64,000 nt of DNA from contig JAWXBK010000110.1 of NCBI GenBank assembly GCA_034439975.1, positions 23,677-87,676 on the forward strand, in the 5' to 3' direction. Position 1 is the stretch's first letter, and every line of letters starts with the position of its first letter. Position numbers and translations under genes: made by a program. Shown here piece by piece: positions 9,365 through 18,524 of this stretch. The DNA is from JAWXBK01 sp034439975. GTDB lineage: Bacteria > Pseudomonadota > Alphaproteobacteria > Dongiales > Dongiaceae. The notes beneath the pieces are model-generated. The model was not told the origin of the DNA. It did not search any database and saw only the letters and a list, made by a program, of their open reading frames with translations.

Positions 9365-10711
9365 TTAGATCCCCATTACGTCGACTTCCGACATTCTTTC
9401 GTAAAGCACTGGCAGGTCCACCGATCGAATCCGAAACTGACTTCGCCGTTTTACTAAAGGCCTCGGTCCGCGCTCGTTCTCAAGTTTTATCCCCGGATCA
9501 TAATAAACCTGACCTGCCGCGAGAGCCCTAACAAACAGGTTGAAGTTTGTGTCCTCGGCTAACCGCACGACCCTCCCGTACCGATACTGTCGTTCTGGTT
9601 CGGTCCTAACCTCCCCGGGTACATACACGGCTTGAGCGTGCTTGCGATTCCAAATTTGAAGCAGAGCCGTAAAGCCCCAAGATGCAGCCACAGCACCTGA
9701 ATGCGTGAACAGACATAACGATCCACCAGGATCGGTGATCTTTTGCGTCGCACAATCGAAACCAACCAGCGCAAGCGTTAGATTCGTAGTCAGATGTTGC
9801 TCGCCCGCTCTGTGGATTCCTCCAAAGTTTAGCCGATCTTCACGGCCGCGCTGGTCCTTGTACCCAAACTCCCTGATAAAGGCCTCGACGCCGTTTTCCT
9901 TGTACATTCCACCTGTCGGTTCTGGCGTCATCAACGTGATTACCTTCGAGGCAGGCGTACGTGCGAAATTTTTTACTTGGCTCGCCTTAACTTCCCAACC
10001 CTCGAAATCCGGTTCAGCCTTCCCATTGCGGGAGACACCAAGCTCAGCTTCAAGCGTATAACCAACGCACTGACCGCTCGCGCATGGGACAAACGTTCCA
10101 TCCATCCTTAGAGCCCGGGAAGTGATCCAGTCCCGAATATGAATTCTGCGCAATTCGCTGAGAAGAATTCCCCGACTGGACGCTTCGCGAGCTTCAAGGG
10201 GCACACGCCGGAATACGCCGATTGATTCCAACGTCCCCAATGCCGCAATGGCACGCGCGATTTGACTATCCGGACCGGCACACCAACCGATGATTCGGCG
10301 ATCACCCGTAATTCCGAGCAACAAAAGCCGTCCCGGCATTCGCGTAGTCAGAAGAAATGAAGGGGCATTTTGTGCACCTCGAAGAAATCCCGAGCTACGA
10401 ACCTCTGGGTACTGCGGATAAAGGATTAGTTGCGCGTACGGGGCAGGAGCACTTGTTCCGTCCGGTTGTAACCACTCCAGAGGAAGTGGCGCTTTCATGA
10501 TTCGATTACCCTTGTCGGTCTCGTCCAGAGTGACGTTTCCCGACGGCAGGATGTTCGTTACCTCCATACTACCCGACAGGTAGAGTTGATTTTTTGAATT
10601 GTCGTTTGGAGCCAGCTCTTTTAGCAGCAGCCGTTTGACTCCGAGCGTTGCCAGCATATTCCGAAGCTGGTCAAGCGATAGGTTAGGTAAGGGCGCCTTC
10701 TTCGCCGCCAT
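9365..10711 (-). CDS. Type II restriction endonuclease, MvaI/BcnI family
   Basis: A 448-residue protein beginning MAAKKAPLPNLSLDQLRNML, 3 bp after the vsr stop. The region around residues 215-245 has GYTLEAELGVSRNGKAEPDF followed by EGWEVKAS, which matches the D...ExK nuclease core of the MvaI/BcnI restriction enzymes. Those enzymes act as monomers that nick each strand at pseudo-symmetric CCWGG or CCSGG sites. The N-terminal 200 residues lack a motif I recognise and may hold the target-recognition part. The adjacent Dcm-like methyltransferase and Vsr support a complete R-M set. The family call is by motif and context; the exact site is unknown. Confidence 0.78.
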   Translation of the reverse strand: MAAKKAPLPNLSLDQLRNMLATLGVKRLLLKELAPNDNSKNQLYLSGSMEVTNILPSGNVTLDETDKGNRIMKAPLPLEWLQPDGTSAPAPYAQLILYPQYPEVRSSGFLRGAQNAPSFLLTTRMPGRLLLLGITGDRRIIGWCAGPDSQIARAIAALGTLESIGVFRRVPLEAREASSRGILLSELRRIHIRDWITSRALRMDGTFVPCASGQCVGYTLEAELGVSRNGKAEPDFEGWEVKASQVKNFARTPASKVITLMTPEPTGGMYKENGVEAFIREFGYKDQRGREDRLNFGGIHRAGEQHLTTNLTLALVGFDCATQKITDPGGSLCLFTHSGAVAASWGFTALLQIWNRKHAQAVYVPGEVRTEPERQYRYGRVVRLAEDTNFNLFVRALAAGQVYYDPGIKLENERGPRPLVKRRSQFRIRSVDLPVLYERMSEVDVMGI

Positions 10712-10714
10712 TTT

Positions 10715-11200
10715 TCATTCTGTCCCGGAAATCACAAGGTTTCCGCTTCCATGCTTCAACCAATGTTTCGTTTGCCTGAGCACGTCCTTCAATTGACGTC
10801 GCGTACGGCCTTTAAGGGCGCACTCCCATATTGTACCAATCCGCCAACCATCGTTCGCTAGCTGCCAAATTGCCTTGCTATCCCGTTGAGCGTTTCCGGC
10901 GATCTTGTTACGCCAAAACTCCGTGCGAGTGCTGGGCATCTTGAAGAGGTGGCAATCGTGGCCATGCCAAAAGCAACCATGTACGAAAATTATAGCGCGC
11001 CATTTGGCAAGCACTATATCGGGTTGTCCCGGAAGGTTCCGAGCATGCAATCTGTAGCGAAAACCAAGGCGATGCAGTCCGGTACGGAGGAGGATTTCGG
11101 GCTTCGTATCCTTCCCCTTAATGCCGGACATCATCCGGCTGCGTGTCTCCCGATTAACGATATCAGGCAACCGCCCTTGTTTCCTTTCCGGTATCTGCAA
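10715..11200 (-). CDS. vsr: Very short patch repair endonuclease (T:G mismatch nickase)
   Basis: A 161-residue protein with the full Vsr pattern: TRSRMMSGIKGKDTKPEI at the N-terminus, PGQPDIVLAKWRAIIFVHGC with the catalytic Asp, then FWHGHDC (zinc-binding His/Cys), TRTEFWRNKI and GWRIGTIWECAL. Vsr cuts 5' of the T in T:G mismatches that arise when 5-methylcytosine deaminates, so it repairs mutations caused by the partner methyltransferase. Its first 38 bp overlap the 3' end of the methyltransferase gene in another frame, the same arrangement known for E. coli dcm-vsr, which favours coupled translation. Length and motifs are intact. Confidence 0.93.
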   Translation of the reverse strand: MQIPERKQGRLPDIVNRETRSRMMSGIKGKDTKPEILLRTGLHRLGFRYRLHARNLPGQPDIVLAKWRAIIFVHGCFWHGHDCHLFKMPSTRTEFWRNKIAGNAQRDSKAIWQLANDGWRIGTIWECALKGRTRRQLKDVLRQTKHWLKHGSGNLVISGTE

Positions 11201-12410
11201 AATCTACCGTCCTAACGCCACTGATCCACGGCGCCAAGTGCCTCGCCACTGCCTCTACAACTGGAACTACGACAGCATTGCCGAATTGCTTATATGCTTG
11301 TGTATCGGAAACGGGAATCAGGAACCGTGATCCACCTGGTTTCTCAAAACCCATAAGCCGTGCGCATTCTCGCGGAGTTAGACGCCGCGGGTTTTTACGC
11401 CCCCCTTGCCGGACAAGAATTTCGGAGCCGTCCTTATAATATCTGGCTGAAAGCGTCCGCGCGATATCCTCTCTTCCGACGAGACCAAAGCCAAATCCAT
11501 TCCCTTTCGCACGATGCTTCTCAGCATACTCTTGAAGGTAGCCCCACAAATGATTGGACAGTGTGTACTTCGATAGAACACGACCATTACCTAGCTCGAT
11601 ATATCGGAGATCTGCATTCTCGCTTCCGTCCTCAGGATGAAGAATCGTCGCGAGCCGCGGTCCTTGAGTTGGATCAGGTAGCGTCAAATCATCGAACGAA
11701 AATTTGTTGGATTTTCGAAAGCCAACAATAAGAATCCGCTCGCGATGTTGCGGAACAAAAGATCGTGCATCAATGACGCGTGTGTGAATGTGATAACCCA
11801 GATCCACACTAAGGGAACGGCGAATCACTTCAAACGTACGGCCCTTATCATGGCTCAACAGATTCTTGACGTTTTCGAGTACAAAGACCTTAGGACGGTG
11901 ATGCTCAATTATTCGTGCTACATCAAAAAAAAGTGTGCCTTGCGCTTCGCAGAGAAAGCCGTGCGGCCGATGCAATGCATTCTTTTTTGATACTCCGGCG
12001 ATGGAAAACGGCTGGCAAGGAAAGCCGGCGAGAAGCACATCATGCTGAGGAATCTGGTCCGCAGAAATCTTCGTGATATCTCCGGCTACATCGTGATCGC
12101 AACGATAGTTCGCGCGATAGGTCTCAACGCAGAACCGATCCCATTCCGATGTAAAGACGCAGGTTCCGCCAATTGGCTCGAATGCCCTGCGAAGCCCGCC
12201 AATCCCAGCAAACAAATCAATGAATGTGAAAGCGCTACTCGCTTTAGGCTTCGAAAGCGCGACCTTTCGGAGAATTTCCAACGCAGCTTTGCGGGGCAAT
12301 CCTTCACCGGTTTCCCAACGATAAATGGTGCGTTCGCAGTAGCCCAGCGCTTGGACGGCCTCTGCAATCGAGAGCCCCGCTTCTTGTCTCAGCTTAGAAA
12401 ATTCAGTCAT
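11163..12410 (-). CDS. dcm: Dcm/M.EcoRII-like DNA cytosine-5 methyltransferase with N-terminal HTH
   Basis: A 415-residue methyltransferase. Residues 1-50 form a helix-turn-helix (LSIAEAVQALGYCERTIYRW), followed by the C5 core: FIDLFAGIGG (motif I, SAM), AGFPCQPFSIAG (motif IV, catalytic Cys), VLENVKNLLSHDKG (motif VI), VPQHRERILIVGF (motif VIII) and QFGNAVVVPVVEAV (motif X). The segment ARYYKDGSEIL with RRLTPRECARLMGF is very like Dcm and M.EcoRII, suggesting a CCWGG/CCNGG-type target. In that group the N-terminal HTH represses its own promoter, which may hold here. Start at 12410 (MTEFSKLRQEAG) has a G-rich ribosome-binding stretch; longer starts at 12437 or 12464 are possible. Confidence 0.9.
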   Translation of the reverse strand: MTEFSKLRQEAGLSIAEAVQALGYCERTIYRWETGEGLPRKAALEILRKVALSKPKASSAFTFIDLFAGIGGLRRAFEPIGGTCVFTSEWDRFCVETYRANYRCDHDVAGDITKISADQIPQHDVLLAGFPCQPFSIAGVSKKNALHRPHGFLCEAQGTLFFDVARIIEHHRPKVFVLENVKNLLSHDKGRTFEVIRRSLSVDLGYHIHTRVIDARSFVPQHRERILIVGFRKSNKFSFDDLTLPDPTQGPRLATILHPEDGSENADLRYIELGNGRVLSKYTLSNHLWGYLQEYAEKHRAKGNGFGFGLVGREDIARTLSARYYKDGSEILVRQGGRKNPRRLTPRECARLMGFEKPGGSRFLIPVSDTQAYKQFGNAVVVPVVEAVARHLAPWISGVRTVDFADTGKETRAVA

Positions 12411-12555
12411 CAGTCCCCCCGATTCGCTGGGAATCATTCTGCCATTATTGCAAAAGAACAACAAGGGAACATTAACACATCTAAAAGAGGAACTATATTT
12501 AATTAATACAATAAATGTTGGCAGTTTTGGTTAGGGATTCCCTCACATCCCGCCC
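12411..12555 (-). promoter_or_regulatory. AT-rich upstream region of the methyltransferase operon
   Basis: This 145-bp gap between glmS and the methyltransferase start is strongly AT-rich, with TTAATTAA at 12499-12506 and several possible -10 hexamers, so it is the likely promoter/operator of the R-M genes. Exact -35/-10 boxes cannot be chosen by eye. A small inverted repeat AGGGATTCCCT lies near 12533. Confidence 0.45.
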
Positions 12556-14376
12556 CTACTCCACCGTCACGGCCTTGGCGAGATTGCGCGGCTGGTCGAG
12601 GTCGGTGCCCTTGGCAACCGCGGCATGATAGGCGAGAAGCTGCACCGGAATTGCATAGAGGATCGGCGCAACAAAGGGATCGCAGTCCGGCAGCGTGACG
12701 GATGATTCGGCGGCTTTGCCGATGCGCTTCACGCCCCGCGCGTCGGAGAACAGGATGACGCGGCCGCCGCGCGCCGCGACTTCCTGGACGTTCGAGGCGG
12801 TCTTGTCGAAGACGCCGTCCGAGGGTGCGGCCACGATCACCGGCACGTTTTCGTCGATCAGCGCGATCGGTCCGTGCTTCATCTCGCCGGCGGCATAGCC
12901 TTCAGCGTGGATGTAGGAAATTTCCTTGAGCTTGAGCGCGCCCTCGAGCGCGATCGGATAAGACGTACCGCGCCCGATGAACAGCACGTCACGCGCCTCG
13001 GAGACGCGGTGTGCTATCTTCTGGATGGCACCGTCGTGATTCATGACCTCCGCCGCCTTGGCCGGCACTTCCATCAGAGCATGGGTCAGTTCGGCCTCGC
13101 GCGCTTCGTCGATGGCGCCCCGTGCCCGGGCCGCCGCGATGGCGAGACAGGCCAGCACGGTCAGCTGTGTCGTGAAGGCCTTGGTCGAGGCGACGCCGAT
13201 CTCGGGCCCGGCCAAAGTCGGCAGCACCGCATCGGATTCACGCGCGATGGCACTCTCGGGCATGTTGACGACGGAGAGAATGATCTGGCCCTGCTCGCGC
13301 GCATAGCGCAGCGCCGCGAGCGTATCGACGGTCTCGCCCGATTGAGAGATGCAGATGGTCACGCCGCCCTTGGGCATCGGCGCCGCGCGATAGCGAAACT
13401 CCGATCCGATATCCACCTCGACCGGCAGCCGCGCCACCTGCTCGAACCAGTATTTCGCGACCAGTCCGGCGATGTACGCAGTGCCACAGGCAACGATGGT
13501 GACGCGCGGCACGGCGGCGAAATCGAACGGCAGATCAGGCAGCGTCACCTTGCGCGCCAGCGGATTGAGGAAAGCCTGCAGCGTGTCGCCGATGACCGAG
13601 GGCTGCTCGTGGATCTCCTTGAGCATGAAATGCGGGTAGTTGCCTTTGCCGACTTCGGCGCCGCTCAATGCGCTTTGGGTGACCGGCCGCTCGACGCGCC
13701 GGCCGTTGTTCCATATCTCGACGCCGTCCGGCGAGAGCGCGAACCAGTCATCCTCTTCAAGATAGCAAAGCTGCCGGGTGAACGAGGACAGCGCCAGCGC
13801 ATCCGAACCGAGGAACATCTCGCCGTCGCCAAACCCGATCGCCAGCGGGCTGCCGCGGCGGGCGCCCAGCATCAGATCGCTGCGGCCGGCAACGATGATT
13901 GCCAGCGCAAAGGCGCCCTGCAGCCGGCCCATCGCATATTCCATCGCCTGCTGCGGCGTGCGCTGTTGTTCGAGCTGGCGGGTGAGCAGGTGTGCTACGA
14001 CCTCAGTATCGGTCTCGGTGACGAAGCGGCAGCCTTCCGCCTCGAGCTCTTCGCGCAGCTCCTGGAAATTCTCGATGATGCCGTTATGAACAACGGCTAC
14101 GCGCGATGTTGCGTGCGGATGGGCGTTGACTTCGGATGGCCGGCCGTGTGTCGCCCAGCGCGTATGGCCGATGCCGGTCTCGCCAGCCAGCGGTTCGCGC
14201 GCGAGCAGCGCATCGAGATTGGCGATCTTACCCTCGGCGCGGCGGCGTTCGATATGGCCGTTCACGAGCGTCGCCATGCCGGCCGAATCGTAGCCGCGAT
14301 ATTCCAGCCGCTTCAGCGCCTGGAGCAGCAGCGGGGCGACCGGCGCTTTGCCGACGATGCCGATGATGCCGCACAT
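12556..14376 (-). CDS. glmS: Glutamine-fructose-6-phosphate aminotransferase (isomerizing)
   Basis: A 606-residue enzyme that makes glucosamine 6-phosphate from fructose 6-phosphate and glutamine, the entry step to UDP-GlcNAc for peptidoglycan and LPS. Cys2 (MCGIIGIVG) is the glutaminase nucleophile after Met removal; LEYRGYDSAGM, GHTRWATHG and HNGIIENF complete the N-terminal glutaminase domain. Two SIS sugar-isomerase domains follow (ISQSGETVDTLAALRYA, GRGTSYPIALEGALKLKEI), and the protein ends DLDQPRNLAKAVTVE as usual. It starts 4 bp after the glmU stop, so both form an operon. No glmS ribozyme-like leader is seen. Confidence 0.97.
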   Translation of the reverse strand: MCGIIGIVGKAPVAPLLLQALKRLEYRGYDSAGMATLVNGHIERRRAEGKIANLDALLAREPLAGETGIGHTRWATHGRPSEVNAHPHATSRVAVVHNGIIENFQELREELEAEGCRFVTETDTEVVAHLLTRQLEQQRTPQQAMEYAMGRLQGAFALAIIVAGRSDLMLGARRGSPLAIGFGDGEMFLGSDALALSSFTRQLCYLEEDDWFALSPDGVEIWNNGRRVERPVTQSALSGAEVGKGNYPHFMLKEIHEQPSVIGDTLQAFLNPLARKVTLPDLPFDFAAVPRVTIVACGTAYIAGLVAKYWFEQVARLPVEVDIGSEFRYRAAPMPKGGVTICISQSGETVDTLAALRYAREQGQIILSVVNMPESAIARESDAVLPTLAGPEIGVASTKAFTTQLTVLACLAIAAARARGAIDEAREAELTHALMEVPAKAAEVMNHDGAIQKIAHRVSEARDVLFIGRGTSYPIALEGALKLKEISYIHAEGYAAGEMKHGPIALIDENVPVIVAAPSDGVFDKTASNVQEVAARGGRVILFSDARGVKRIGKAAESSVTLPDCDPFVAPILYAIPVQLLAYHAAVAKGTDLDQPRNLAKAVTVE

Positions 14377-14380
14377 CGGA

Positions 14381-15748
14381 TTATTCCTTCTTCCTGTCCT
14401 TCCGGCCGCGTTGCTTGCGCGCCCGGAACTCGGTGGCCCAGCCGTCCTTGATCGTCTCTTCGCCGCGCGCAACGACGAGCGCATCGGCCGGAACATTGCG
14501 CGTGACGACGCTTCCGGCAGCGACAATCGCACCGGCGCCGATCTCAACCGGAGCCCGCAACACCACGTTCGAGCCGATCGACGCACCGTCGCCGATGCGA
14601 GTCTGGTGCTTGTCGAACCCGTCATAATTGGCCGTGATCGTTCCCGCACCGATATTGGCCTTCGCGCCGACGTCCGTATCGCCAACATAGGAAAGATGGT
14701 TGGCCTTGGCGCCTTCGCCGAAGCGGCTGTTCTTCACTTCGACGAAATTGCCCACCTTTGCGTCGCGGCCGATCTTCGAGCCGGTGCGCAGTCGGGCGAA
14801 GGGCCCGATCGAGCAACCGCTTTCAATCGCCGCTCCCTCGATATGACAGAAGGCGCCGATCGAGACGCCATCGGCAACCGACACGCCGGGCCCGAACACG
14901 ACGTTCGGCCCGATGACGACATCCTGTCCGATGATTGTATCCCAGGCGAAGAAGACCGACGCGGGATCGATCAGCGTCGCGCCATTCGCCATGGCGGCGG
15001 CGCGCAGCCGCGTCTGCATCACAGCCTCGGCGACAGCCAGATCGGCGCGGCTGTTGATGCCGAGCAGCTCGTCTTCCGCCGCCTCGACGACGGCACAGGC
15101 CGCATTGTCCTTGCGGGCGATGGCAACGATGTCGGTCAGATAGAATTCCTTCTTGGCATTGTGATCGTCGAGCCGGTCGATGAGCGACCGCAGTTTCGAT
15201 CCATCGATCGCCATGACTCCGGAATTGCACAAACCGATCGTGCGCTCCATGGCGCTCGCATCGCGGAATTCGACGATCCGTTCGAGGCGCCCGGCGCCAT
15301 CGACAATAAGCCGCCCATATTCGGCCGGACTTTCCGGCCGGAAGCCGAGCACCACGACGGCTGGATTGTCGCTTGCGCGACGACGCTCGAGCATGCGGCG
15401 GAGCGTTTCGGTGCGGATGAACGGCGTGTCGCCATAGAGCACCAGCACGTCGCCGGTTTGCCCCTCAAGCGACGTCAATGCAGCAGCAACAGCATGGCCG
15501 GTCCCGCGTTGCTCTGGCTGGATGGCGGTCGGTCGCGGTGCGACGGCGGCTGCGACCTCGGGCATGTCCGGTGCGACGACCACGATCTCGGACCGGCACC
15601 CGAGCGGCGCGAGGCCGGAAAGGACATGACCGATCAGCGGCAGACCGGCGACCCGGTGCATGACCTTCGGCAGACGCGAGCGCATCCGCGTGCCCCTGCC
15701 GGCGGCAAGCAGGACCGCAGCCGGCCGATTTTCGTCCCTTTGAGCCAA
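14381..15748 (-). CDS. glmU: Bifunctional glucosamine-1-phosphate acetyltransferase / UDP-GlcNAc pyrophosphorylase
   Basis: The N-terminal uridyltransferase half has LAAGRGTRMRSRLPK and QPEQRGTGHAV; the C-terminal left-handed beta helix has repeated hexapeptides (IGPNVVFGPGVSVADGVSIG), VEVKNSRFGEGAKANHLSY and GAGTITANYDG. It carries out the last two steps to UDP-GlcNAc. I choose a TTG start at 15748 because GGAGGGG lies 4 nt upstream and the product (455 residues) then has the normal family length. A GTG at 15820 would add 24 residues without a good ribosome-binding site. The C-terminus is unusually basic (RKQRGRKDRKKE). Directly followed by glmS. Confidence 0.95.
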   Translation of the reverse strand: MAQRDENRPAAVLLAAGRGTRMRSRLPKVMHRVAGLPLIGHVLSGLAPLGCRSEIVVVAPDMPEVAAAVAPRPTAIQPEQRGTGHAVAAALTSLEGQTGDVLVLYGDTPFIRTETLRRMLERRRASDNPAVVVLGFRPESPAEYGRLIVDGAGRLERIVEFRDASAMERTIGLCNSGVMAIDGSKLRSLIDRLDDHNAKKEFYLTDIVAIARKDNAACAVVEAAEDELLGINSRADLAVAEAVMQTRLRAAAMANGATLIDPASVFFAWDTIIGQDVVIGPNVVFGPGVSVADGVSIGAFCHIEGAAIESGCSIGPFARLRTGSKIGRDAKVGNFVEVKNSRFGEGAKANHLSYVGDTDVGAKANIGAGTITANYDGFDKHQTRIGDGASIGSNVVLRAPVEIGAGAIVAAGSVVTRNVPADALVVARGEETIKDGWATEFRARKQRGRKDRKKE

Positions 15749-15950
15749 GACCCCTCCACGGGTGGTTCGCGCCGGCAACCCTACCCGGCCGCCTTGCTCC
15801 GGAACAGTCCGGGTGGCCACCTCGATGCCGATCCGACGCTATCGGCCGATTATGGCGCGGCCATGACCCTGAAACTCGGATGCGGCGCCAGACTTGCGAC
15901 CAGGCGCGGCCGTCCGCAAGATCGCCGAAGGATTGGAGCAAAGGGTCGCC

Positions 15951-17603
15951 ATGCCGTCGCCGAATCAACCCCATCTGATTAGGGTCGCGTTCGACTGCGC
16001 AAAACGCGGCGACTTCAAAGGCGTGTCGAAAGTTTGCCGGCATATCCTGCAGGCGGACCCGGAGCAGCCGGATGCGCTGCATTGCATGGGTCTCTTGCAA
16101 CGCCAGAACGGCGATACCGAAACGGCGGTCCGAAGTCACGAACGCGCCGTCAGCGGCCGGCCGGGCAATGCCGAGTACCGGAATGCGCTGGGCCTCGCCT
16201 ATCGGGCGGCCGGCCGCATTGCGGATGCAATCGACGCATACGAAGCGGCATTGCGAACCGACGCCGATTTCGCCGACGCCTATGTCAATCTCGGTGTGAT
16301 CTATCTGGAGCGCGGCGACCATCGCAACGCCATCGCCCGCTTTCGCGCCGCCGTCGAGCGGTGTCCGTCCGATCCGCAGTTTCATGTGGCACTGGGGCGG
16401 GCGCTGGCCGCCGCCGGCGATTCCGCGACGGCCGTGGAATCTTATCGACGCGCGCTGTCGATCGCACCGACTATCGGGCCGGCCTGGGCGGGAATCGGCG
16501 ACCTTCATCTGGCCGCCGGCGACGAGCGGGCCGCAATGACCGCTTTCGCAGACGGCATTGCCAGCGATCCCCGCGATGCCGGCAACTATCTTCGGCTCGC
16601 ACCGATCCTGCTCGCGCTTGGCCAGACGACCGATGCGGTCGGGTGTCTGCGGCGCGGTGTCGATCAGAATCCCGGATCGGTACCACTCCATGTCGCGCTG
16701 GCGCGTGTGATGTTGCGGGCCGGCCTCTGGGACGAGGCCTGGGCGCATTACGAACGTCGCCTGGCGCTGCCGCTTTACTTGAACGAGATGCGACGTTTCG
16801 TGCAGCGACCCTGGGATGGCAGCGATCCCGCAGGGATGACGATCTGCGTCCACTGCGAACCGTCGGCCGGCGAGAGCATCGTGCTGTTGCGGTATCTCGA
16901 ACCGCTCGCCGAACGCGGCGCTCAGATTGTTCTGCGCTGCCCGCCGCCGCTCCGCCATCTTCTCTCATCGCTTACGGTGCCGGTCGCAGTGCGCAGTACC
17001 GACGAAGCGCTGCCGCCGTTCGACCGGCAAACCTGGCTCGGTTTGCTGCCATTGCTGTTGAAACAACCGAATCCCGGCGCGCTTGCGACCCGGCCCGACG
17101 GGTTCGGTGCCGGCAATGCCACGGCGCGCTGGGCCGAGCGCTGCGCCGGGCTACCGCGGCCCATTGTCGGATTGCACTGGCGCAGCATGAGCGCCCGGGC
17201 ACTCGACGACCCCCATCGCCTGCTCATGACGGTTGCGCAGTCGGCCTGCGGTCTGATCGCGTTGCAGGATCGAACAGTCGGCCCCGAGATTCAGAAATCC
17301 GGACTGGTCGAACGCATGATCCAGGTCGGCGCGGAACTGTCCGACGGCGGAGATATCGTGGCCGACATTGCCGCGGCAGCTGAGCAGTGCGATCTGGTGA
17401 TAACGGTCGATTCGGCGATCGCACAAATCGCAGCAACGCTCGGTCGCTGCACCATCGTGCTAATCCGCGGCAGCGAGGATTTCTGGTGGCCGGCCGAGAG
17501 CTCCGATGTACCGTGGCTCGGAGACGTCCATCTCCACCACCGACGCCACCGCGAAACTGACGAGCAGTATCTCGAACGTCTGAAGCCGTTGCTCGCCAGC
17601 TAG
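15951..17603 (+). CDS. Tetratricopeptide-repeat protein with a C-terminal glycosyltransferase-like region
   Basis: A 550-residue protein. Residues about 5-280 hold six to seven TPR units (e.g. AEYRNALGLAYRAAGRIADA, ADAYVNLGVIYLERGDHRNA). The remaining 270 residues contain CVHCEPSAGESIVLLRYLEP, PIVGLHWRS and ITVDSAIAQIAATLG, reminiscent of the GT9/heptosyltransferase-like fold found at the end of many alphaproteobacterial TPR proteins. The start at 15951 follows GGAGCAAAGGG; a longer frame exists from 15894. It is divergent from glmU across a 202-bp gap, so shared regulation is possible. Substrate and true enzymatic activity are unknown. Confidence 0.72.
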   Translation: MPSPNQPHLIRVAFDCAKRGDFKGVSKVCRHILQADPEQPDALHCMGLLQRQNGDTETAVRSHERAVSGRPGNAEYRNALGLAYRAAGRIADAIDAYEAALRTDADFADAYVNLGVIYLERGDHRNAIARFRAAVERCPSDPQFHVALGRALAAAGDSATAVESYRRALSIAPTIGPAWAGIGDLHLAAGDERAAMTAFADGIASDPRDAGNYLRLAPILLALGQTTDAVGCLRRGVDQNPGSVPLHVALARVMLRAGLWDEAWAHYERRLALPLYLNEMRRFVQRPWDGSDPAGMTICVHCEPSAGESIVLLRYLEPLAERGAQIVLRCPPPLRHLLSSLTVPVAVRSTDEALPPFDRQTWLGLLPLLLKQPNPGALATRPDGFGAGNATARWAERCAGLPRPIVGLHWRSMSARALDDPHRLLMTVAQSACGLIALQDRTVGPEIQKSGLVERMIQVGAELSDGGDIVADIAAAAEQCDLVITVDSAIAQIAATLGRCTIVLIRGSEDFWWPAESSDVPWLGDVHLHHRRHRETDEQYLERLKPLLAS

Positions 17604-17625
17604 CAACAAACCCGATTGCCGGGAG

Positions 17626-18447
17626 TTATTCGCCGGATGCGAACGGCTGGGCGCTCACCAGTTCGAGACGAAGTTCGCCGAGCGCCATGCGCGCCGATAC
17701 CGCGATCGGCACCATGACAGCCGAGTCGAGCAGCGGCGCGAACCAGATCGTCAGTTCTCGCGGATAATATCCGGAGCTCGACGCGCTGGTCGGGAAGCCC
17801 GAGCGATATTCGATCGACAGACGGCAGGCGATCACTTCCCCCGCCGCAATCGCAGGGCCAGACGTAAACCGCGCCGGCGGCGGCGTCGCATCGCTGCCCA
17901 CGACGGTGAGATCATAGCGGCGGATTCCGTCGAAGACCGGCAGCTGACCGCTGCAGCCGCCGCGCGCCATCGCCTGATCCATCAGAACGATGCCGGCACT
18001 GACCGGATCAATCGTCCCGGTTTCGAAACCGCTCTCGAGCGCCACCCGCGTTTCGCGCGTCGGCGGATCGGCAAAGACCGTGACCGCGCCGCCTGCGGCA
18101 TAGTCGAGATCGACGCGCTGCACATACTGGCCTGCGGTCGACACGCTGCGATGCCAGAGCGGATGCAGCGTCTCGCCCTGCCGCCCGCCATCGGATTCGA
18201 GTTGCATCTGAAATGGTATCCAGGCTGCAGCGTTCTGGTTCGTTGCGAGCGACACATTGGCGTTGAACACATCGATGCGACCGCTCTGCCGGGCGAGATC
18301 CGCGCGCAGGTCGGTCTCGATCAGAGGCACCATGCCGAGATAACCGACATAGCGCAGAGCCCAGGAATCTGCCTGCGCCGGACCGGCGGCGCCGAGGATC
18401 GAAAGGACAGCCAGAAAGCCGATTGCTCTCAGTATGTTGCCGTTCAT
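17626..18447 (-). CDS. DUF3108 domain protein, exported
   Basis: A 273-residue protein with a signal peptide (hydrophobic AIGFLAVLSILGAAGPAQA, cleavage likely after AQA near residue 26). The mature part starts WALRYVGYLGMVPLIETDLR and has the pattern of alternating strands and the NRYDLTVVG-like RRYDLTVVG, LSIEYRSGFP and YPRELTIWFAPL that mark DUF3108, a periplasmic or outer-membrane-associated family of unknown role. Convergent with the TPR gene (22 bp between stops) and divergent from tRNA-Val. No neighbour indicates its task. Confidence 0.75.
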   Translation of the reverse strand: MNGNILRAIGFLAVLSILGAAGPAQADSWALRYVGYLGMVPLIETDLRADLARQSGRIDVFNANVSLATNQNAAAWIPFQMQLESDGGRQGETLHPLWHRSVSTAGQYVQRVDLDYAAGGAVTVFADPPTRETRVALESGFETGTIDPVSAGIVLMDQAMARGGCSGQLPVFDGIRRYDLTVVGSDATPPPARFTSGPAIAAGEVIACRLSIEYRSGFPTSASSSGYYPRELTIWFAPLLDSAVMVPIAVSARMALGELRLELVSAQPFASGE

Positions 18448-18524
18448 TGGGGGATCCGGTCCTCTTCGGTTGACAGGGCGCGGGACGCTGCCCTAAGCAG
18501 GCGCCGACAGACGGTTGCGGGTTC

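Larger units (their letters stand above)
9180..12545. mobile_element. AT-richer restriction-modification island
   Basis: Three minus-strand genes, a C5 methyltransferase, Vsr nuclease and MvaI/BcnI-type endonuclease, sit between chromosomal genes for gabD and glmS. The sequence is plainly less GC-rich than both flanks and codon use changes with it. No integrase, transposase or clear terminal repeat is visible, so it is inferred to be a horizontally acquired cassette rather than a defined element. Edges are approximate and set by composition. Confidence 0.7.

Noticed and set aside
12377..12555. glmS ribozyme or leader riboswitch
   Set aside because: Not expected in proteobacteria and glmS starts only 4 bp after glmU, so there is no leader.
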